Shown here: positions 60,139 to 64,000 of the stretch, one piece after another
Position numbering within the stretch: the stretch's first letter is position 1
Layout: each line of letters begins with the position of its first letter
Assembly: GCF_010119205.1 (NCBI RefSeq)
Contig: NZ_WRXM01000004.1
Span: 186,001 to 250,000, forward strand
Reading direction: 5' to 3'
DNA: 64,000 nt
Source: Haloarcula limicola
GTDB lineage: Archaea; Halobacteriota; Halobacteria; Halobacteriales; Haloarculaceae
Notes under the pieces: generated by a model
What the model saw: the letters and a program-made list of their open reading frames with translations, nothing else
Told to the model about the DNA's origin: nothing
Databases searched by the model: none
Made by a program: the position numbers and the translations under genes

Positions 60139-61194
60139 TCAGGCCGACTCGACGTTGGCCGCCGCGCGGTCGTCCAGTCGGATGCCGGTCTTCTTCAGGA
60201 TGCGCGTCGAGAACAGCGTGTCCCAGTCGTCCGCCGAGACGTCCCAGTGTTCGGCCATCCGGTCGCGGACCTGTTGAATGCGTTCTTCGCTCTCGGCCTC
60301 GCTCCGGCCGTGGGTCATGGCGAAGAAGTTGTACGGCCAGACGCCCTCGTGACGCGGCCGCTCGTAGCAGTGGGTCACGAAGTCGAACTCGGCGATGGCG
60401 GGGCCGACCTCGTCGACCACGTCGTCGGGCACGTCCCAGACGGTCATCCCGTTCTCCGAGTAGCCCAGCGCGTAGTGGTTCGGAATGAGGCCGACCCGGC
60501 GCACCTTCCCCTCAAGATCGAATCGCTTGATCGTCTCGACGACCCACTCCGTCTCCGCGCCGATGGCGTCGGCCACGTCCGCGTACGGCGTCTCGGTGAC
60601 GGGGAGGCCGCCCTGAATCTCCAGGACGAGGTCCAGTTCCTCGGGCGTCAGCGACTGCCGGTCGGTCGGCGTCACGTCGGGACCGGCCCCCGAGCAGTCC
60701 ACCGCCTGCGTCTGCGGTCCCTCGACCGGGAACTTCGCGCCGACGTGGAACTCCTGCTGCTTGGGCAGATTGAACGTCGGCTCGCCGGTCTCGTCTTCGA
60801 TCTCGGCCAGGACCTCCTCGACGCGATCCTCGTCGACCACGGAGAGGACGAACCACATGTTGAGATACGGGTGTTCGCGCTCGTAGTTGTGGGCGACCTC
60901 CGGGTGGGCGTTGACTAACTCGACGTGGGCGTCGTAGTCGTCCTCGGGCGCGTGCGTCGCCACGAGCGTCGCCGTTCCGCCGATCTCCTCGGCGTCGATG
61001 AGCGCGCCGAAGCGCGTGAGGGCCCCCTCGTCGTCCAGTCGGCGGACGCGGTCGAGGAGTTCGTCGGCGCTCACGTCGATTCCGTGGTCCGAAAGCGTCG
61101 CCGCCGCCGGCTCGAACGGCCGTTCGACGACCGGAAACCCCCCCTGAAACGCGTTCAAGATGGCTCGGTCGACGGTCCCCAGATCTTCGCTCAT
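60139..61194 (-). CDS. ahbAB: Fused siroheme decarboxylase AhbA-AhbB (Lrp/AsnC-like)
   Basis: A 351-residue protein made of two homologous halves (about 1-170 and 180-351), each with a winged-helix-like start (DRAILNAFQGGFPV and DLVLEIQGGLPV) and a ferredoxin-like RAM fold. The pair matches AhbA and AhbB, which together decarboxylate siroheme to 12,18-didecarboxysiroheme in the alternative heme pathway. Here they are one chain. The end FSTRILKKTGIRL fits the family. It is the first gene of the heme operon. An Lrp-type regulator is less likely, as both halves carry the AhbAB signatures. Confidence 0.85.
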   Translation of the reverse strand: MSEDLGTVDRAILNAFQGGFPVVERPFEPAAATLSDHGIDVSADELLDRVRRLDDEGALTRFGALIDAEEIGGTATLVATHAPEDDYDAHVELVNAHPEVAHNYEREHPYLNMWFVLSVVDEDRVEEVLAEIEDETGEPTFNLPKQQEFHVGAKFPVEGPQTQAVDCSGAGPDVTPTDRQSLTPEELDLVLEIQGGLPVTETPYADVADAIGAETEWVVETIKRFDLEGKVRRVGLIPNHYALGYSENGMTVWDVPDDVVDEVGPAIAEFDFVTHCYERPRHEGVWPYNFFAMTHGRSEAESEERIQQVRDRMAEHWDVSADDWDTLFSTRILKKTGIRLDDRAAANVESA

Positions 61195-61308
61195 ACCAAC
61201 GCTCAGACGCCTGCGGATAAAAGCGGCGCGGGAGTCACAACATTTCGGGAGACCGTCTCACAGCGAGCGCTCCGGAGCGCTTTAGCTCTCCGAGTCCCTA
61301 GTTACCGT

Positions 61309-61593
61309 GTGACGATATCCACCGCCGAACTGGCCGTGCGGTTGCTGGTCTTCCTGTTCGTACTGGTGGGTGTCCCCCTCTCCTTCGTCGTCATGTTCCG
61401 CATCATGGACTACGCCGCGAACGACACGCTCGTCGCGCAGTTCAGCGGTCGGCGGAACGGGCGCGACACGGGCCAGCTAAACGCCTACTTCGAGCGAGCG
61501 GGCGTCGAGGCGACGACGTGTACCTTCTGCGGATCCGCCAACGGGCCGGACTACGCGTACTGTCACAACTGTCAGGAGCGGCTGCCGAACTGA
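61309..61593 (+). CDS. Small membrane protein with C-terminal zinc ribbon (DUF7577-like)
   Basis: A 94-residue protein with one N-terminal membrane helix (about residues 8-30) and a zinc ribbon with CTFCGS and CHNCQE near the C-terminus (LPN end). It starts at GTG 61309; a TTTAG box lies about 28 bases upstream. The ribbon matches haloarchaeal DUF7577 by memory (CxxCG...YCxNC). Divergent from ahbAB. Role unknown. Confidence 0.7.
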   Translation: MTISTAELAVRLLVFLFVLVGVPLSFVVMFRIMDYAANDTLVAQFSGRRNGRDTGQLNAYFERAGVEATTCTFCGSANGPDYAYCHNCQERLPN

Positions 61594-61649
61594 AAAACCC
61601 GATTCAATCGCCGTACCCGCGCCGACTCAGTCGCCGTACTCGCGCCGAC

Positions 61650-62060
61650 TCAATCCCCGCGAACGCCGGTCACGTCGAAGCCCCGTTCTTCGATGTCGTC
61701 GAGGATAGCCTCGTGGTCGGCGCTGGCCTCGTAGTAGAAGACGAGATCGAACGACCCCTCTCGGAGCAGTTGCTGACACTCCCAGACGAACTCCTCGCCG
61801 TCGAGCGTGAGCCCCTGATGCTGGTTCGAGGCGAACTCCGGGTCGTCGCTGCCCGAGTAGACGAACGTGTCCTCGGGGTCCATCCCGTACCCCTCGGCGA
61901 TGGCGTCGCCGACGTCGATGGTGGCCTGCATCATCTCTATCTCGTCGTCCCCGTCGTACTCCGTGTGGACGACGGCCCCGTTGAGCTGGATCTCGCCGGG
62001 CTCCAGCAGCTGCTTGGTCCGGCGGTAGAGGTCGTCGTCGAGTGCGTCGGCGTCGCTCAT
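61650..62060 (-). CDS. Haloarchaeal protein (DUF5778-like), 136 aa
   Basis: A 136-residue, very acidic soluble protein with alternating strands and helices, including LNGAVVHTEYDGDDEIEMM, FVYSGSDDPEFASNQHQGL and a final DDIEERGFDVTGVRGD segment. It resembles DUF5778, a family seen only in haloarchaea. Function unknown. The gene stands between the DUF7577-like gene and cspA. Family assignment is from memory. Confidence 0.7.
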   Translation of the reverse strand: MSDADALDDDLYRRTKQLLEPGEIQLNGAVVHTEYDGDDEIEMMQATIDVGDAIAEGYGMDPEDTFVYSGSDDPEFASNQHQGLTLDGEEFVWECQQLLREGSFDLVFYYEASADHEAILDDIEERGFDVTGVRGD

Positions 62061-62161
62061 ACGGGACCCTCGCCGGCGAGTCCCTAATGCACTTCGGAAT
62101 CAAATTGTGGTGGCAGCCGCTCTCGCTGCCGCGACGCCTCCTCAGAAGCGAGCGCGCTCGC

Positions 62162-62356
62162 TTACAGCCGTTTCAGGTTCGTCGCCCGCGGGCCTTTGTC
62201 CGCCTGTTCGATGTCGAATTCGACTTCCTGTCCCTCCTCTAAGTCCGGGCCGCCGACGTCCTCCATGTGGAAGAACACGTCCTCGTCCGCGTCGTCCGTC
62301 TCGATGAAGCCGTAACCGCCCGTGTCGTTGAAGAAGTCTACCGTACCGGTCGCCAT
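62162..62356 (-). CDS. cspA: Cold shock-type protein CspA
   Basis: A 64-residue OB-fold nucleic-acid-binding protein. RNP1 is GYGFIET (residues 14-20) and RNP2 is DVFFHM (residues 26-31), preceded by GTVDFFNDTGGY. It binds single-stranded RNA and aids translation or transcription at low temperature. A TATA box (GTTTTAATAG, near 62385) lies 29 bases upstream, fitting a leaderless mRNA. The acidic content is typical for haloarchaea. Confidence 0.95.
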   Translation of the reverse strand: MATGTVDFFNDTGGYGFIETDDADEDVFFHMEDVGGPDLEEGQEVEFDIEQADKGPRATNLKRL

Positions 62357-62380
62357 TGCAGACGGGGGTACGCGCCCGAA

Positions 62381-62390
62381 CTATTAAAAC
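62381..62390 (-). promoter_or_regulatory. cspA promoter TATA box
   Basis: Minus-strand GTTTTAATAG is centred about 29 bases before the ATG at 62356, as in a leaderless transcript. Confidence 0.6.
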
Positions 62391-62459
62391 CATGCGGCCG
62401 GTTGGCACGGGCGGTCGGAGCCACAAACGCCTTATCGGTTCGTTGATATGCTACTGGTG

Positions 62460-63371
62460 ATGCGAGAACGGGTCCGTCGTCTCGGCTACGCCGCGTACGA
62501 ACGCTTACTCCACCGGGAGTTCTCGGGCGCGCCCAGTCACGTCGCCGTCATTCAGGACGGCAACCGACGATACGCCCGCAAGCGGGGCGTCGAGACGAGG
62601 CAGGGACACAGCGCGGGCGCGGAGACGACCGAGGAACTGCTGAACTGGTGCGACGAACTCGGCATCCGCGAAGTGACGCTCTACACCTTCTCGACGGAGA
62701 ACTTCGACCGGCCCGAGGACCAGCGCGAGTACATCTTCGACCTCGTCGAGGAGAAGCTCCGGACGTTCGCCGACGCCGACCGCGTCCACGACGCCGAGGT
62801 CTGCATCCGCGCCATCGGCGAGACGGAGCTGCTCCCCGAGCGGGTCCGAGACGCCATCGACTACGCCGAGACCCGGACCGGCCAGTACGACCGCCTGAAT
62901 CTCAACGTCGCGCTGGCCTACGGCGGCCGCGCGGAACTGCTCGGCGCGGCCCGCAGCGTCGCCCGCTCGGTCGAGTCGGGCGAGCTGGCCCCCGAGGACG
63001 TCTCCGTCGAGGCGATCGAGGACTGCCTCTACGAGGGGCCGACCCGCGACGTGGACCTCATCATCCGCACCGGCGGCGACGAGCGGACCTCCAACTTCCT
63101 CCCGTGGCACGCCAACGGCAACGAGGCCGCGACGTTCTTCTGTGCGCCCTACTGGCCGGAGTTCCGCAAGATCGACTTCCTACGGGCCATCCGGACCTAC
63201 CAGAACCGCGAGGAGTCCTGGCGAACCACCCGCGCCCGGCGCGCCCTCACGCTCGTTCGCGCCCTCGAAGACGCCGAGGTCCCGCAGGCCAAACGGGTCC
63301 TCGGTCGGTTCCGCGACGCTCTCCCGAGTGGCGAGCGCGAAACCGTCGAGGAATACGATACGGCGGACTGA
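62460..63371 (+). CDS. uppS: Undecaprenyl/polyprenyl diphosphate synthase (cis-prenyltransferase)
   Basis: A 303-residue cis-prenyltransferase (Z-type) adding C5 units to make long-chain prenyl diphosphates, the carrier lipid for glycosylation in archaea. The hallmark is VIQDGNRRYARKRG with the catalytic Asp, plus TLYTFSTENFDRP and IIRTGGDERTSNFLPWH. I start at the second ATG because a TATA-like CTTATC lies 27 bases before it; the earlier ATG at 62448 is in frame as well. The C-terminus is longer than in bacteria. The DUF5789 gene follows. Confidence 0.92.
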   Translation: MRERVRRLGYAAYERLLHREFSGAPSHVAVIQDGNRRYARKRGVETRQGHSAGAETTEELLNWCDELGIREVTLYTFSTENFDRPEDQREYIFDLVEEKLRTFADADRVHDAEVCIRAIGETELLPERVRDAIDYAETRTGQYDRLNLNVALAYGGRAELLGAARSVARSVESGELAPEDVSVEAIEDCLYEGPTRDVDLIIRTGGDERTSNFLPWHANGNEAATFFCAPYWPEFRKIDFLRAIRTYQNREESWRTTRARRALTLVRALEDAEVPQAKRVLGRFRDALPSGERETVEEYDTAD

Positions 63372-63428
63372 ACCCCTGCTTATGCAGGCCCAGGGCGTAT
63401 GAGGAGCGGGAGTGAACGGGAGATTGTC

Positions 63429-63725
63429 ATGGCTATCGAAGAGTCCGAAGCCCAAGAGCTGTTCGAGGAGGAACTGGACTTCCCGGCCGAGAAGGAGACC
63501 GTCGTCGAGACGGTCGGTGACCGCGAGATCGAATCCCAGGGCGGGGACAACGATACCGTCGAGGAGATCGTCGAGCGCAGCGAGACGGAGGAGTTCGAGT
63601 CCGCCGAGGAGCTCCACACCACGATGATGAACTACCTCGACGCCGACCACGTCGGCCGCGAGAACTACTCCGACCGCTCCGACGAATCGGCAGGGGATGA
63701 CGACCAAGACGAAGAGTCGCTCTAG
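63429..63725 (+). CDS. DUF5789-family haloarchaeal protein
   Basis: A 98-residue acidic protein. The core EEELDFPAEKETVVETVGDREI and VEEIVERSETEEFESAEEL (both shown in part) and the end VGRENYSDRSDE agree with DUF5789 as I remember it. The start is the inner ATG giving MAIEESEAQEL; ten extra upstream codons are in frame but not conserved. The function is unknown. It comes 57 bases after uppS on the same strand. Confidence 0.8.
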   Translation: MAIEESEAQELFEEELDFPAEKETVVETVGDREIESQGGDNDTVEEIVERSETEEFESAEELHTTMMNYLDADHVGRENYSDRSDESAGDDDQDEESL

Positions 63726-63812
63726 CGTACTCTCCTCCGCTACGGTTTCTCGACTTTAGCCGAAACTCGCAACTTCCCGCTTCTCTGTGGGTAGAGACTA
63801 CCAAATCCGCTC

Positions 63813-64000
63813 TCAGGCATCTATCAGCGAAACGACCAAGTCCCCTCCGCGCCGGAGTTCGACGCTCGCTCCGGCGTACTCGAAGGAGACGAACAAACTG
63901 GGGTCCGGTTCGAAGAAGAGCGTTTCGAGGGCGTCGCAGTCGATCACTTCGACGATCGGCGGGAGGTCTAGGGGATCGCGGCCAGTTACGGCGGCGACGC
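63813..64000 (-). CDS. HalOD1 output-domain protein, C-terminal end only
   Basis: The gene continues beyond the right edge; the last 61 codons are visible. The sequence DLPPIVEVIDCDALETLF and FVSFEYAGASVEL, ending LIDA, is the core of the HalOD1 domain (LPPLxxVIDPDALxxLF), a small output domain found at the end of haloarchaeal sensors and in stand-alone form. The stop TGA is at 63813-63815. Whether a sensor or receiver domain precedes it cannot be seen. Confidence 0.8.
   Translation of the reverse strand, partial: VAAVTGRDPLDLPPIVEVIDCDALETLFFEPDPSLFVSFEYAGASVELRRGGDLVVSLIDA

Noticed and set aside
57820-60918. Plus-strand open frame of 1032 codons
   Set aside because: It is antisense to hemA, the SirC-like gene and ahbAB, whose minus-strand proteins have clear family motifs. 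The plus-strand translation has none.
60139-61194. Lrp/AsnC transcription regulator
   Set aside because: The duplicated structure, the neighbouring sirC-like and hemA genes and the AhbAB signatures favour siroheme decarboxylase.
1-64000. CRISPR array, rRNA operon, complete IS element or integrase
   Set aside because: I saw no regularly spaced direct repeats, no rRNA core sequence and no transposase or tyrosine recombinase motif in the translated frames.

Overview
The window reads as the chromosome of an extremely halophilic archaeon (class Halobacteria). The evidence is the high GC content, strongly acidic proteins, archaeal TATA boxes about 25-30 nt before many start codons (leaderless mRNAs), archaeal and eukaryote-like translation proteins (S8e, aIF5A), a mevalonate-pathway decarboxylase of the haloarchaeal kind, salactin, a HalOD1 output domain, Tat lipoproteins and many small haloarchaeal families of unknown function. 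The gene set would fit a member of the Haloarculaceae, but the genus cannot be fixed from this sequence.

Layout. 1-8907: 3' part of a respiratory complex I operon (nuoCD end, H, I, split J1/J2, K, L, M, N), nearly all genes touching or overlapping. 8899-10208: an MBL-fold hydrolase and a small helical protein. 10257-11150: tRNA-Val(CAC) followed by a low-GC insert with one double zinc-ribbon membrane protein and two degenerate copies of the tRNA 3' end, which looks like a remnant integrated element. 11254-13740: a DsrE-like lipoprotein, small proteins and a squalene synthase-like enzyme. 13847-17323: convergent GH68 and GH32 fructan/sucrose enzymes, the GH32 carrying an N-terminal glutaminase-like domain. 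17451-19906: zinc ribbon, a three-part PH-like/helical/nuclease-fold protein and a 57-codon ORF. 19903-23586: salactin, an ArlD/E-like protein, ParA and a CheW protein around one divergent promoter, a candidate spatial-organisation module for motility or chemotaxis. 23609-30314: metabolic and small genes (ZIP-like, NDH-2-like, phosphomevalonate decarboxylase, VOC, aspartoacylase-like, PduO-type adenosyltransferase, MsrA). 30353-34170: response regulator and a large PAS/GAF histidine kinase, tail to tail. 34262-38622: complete glycine cleavage operon gcvT-H-PA-PB. 38623-39656: about 1 kb with no convincing gene. 39657-50150: NYN protein, TatD-like hydrolase, PhoU, S8e, aldehyde dehydrogenase, threonine synthase, SprT, NIF3, and an aIF5A-agmatinase pair. 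50319-56929: truncated PhyH remnant, Nramp-like transporter, P-loop protein, AarF/UbiB kinase, Hsp20, GIDE-domain protein, degenerate MoeA-like protein, HAD hydrolase. 57026-61593: small proteins and a heme-from-siroheme operon (fused AhbAB, SirC-like, HemA). 61650-64000: small proteins, CspA, UppS, DUF5789 and the end of a HalOD1 protein.

No rRNA, CRISPR array, complete insertion sequence or integrase was found. Functional assignments come from recognised motifs and family resemblance by eye; no database search was run.
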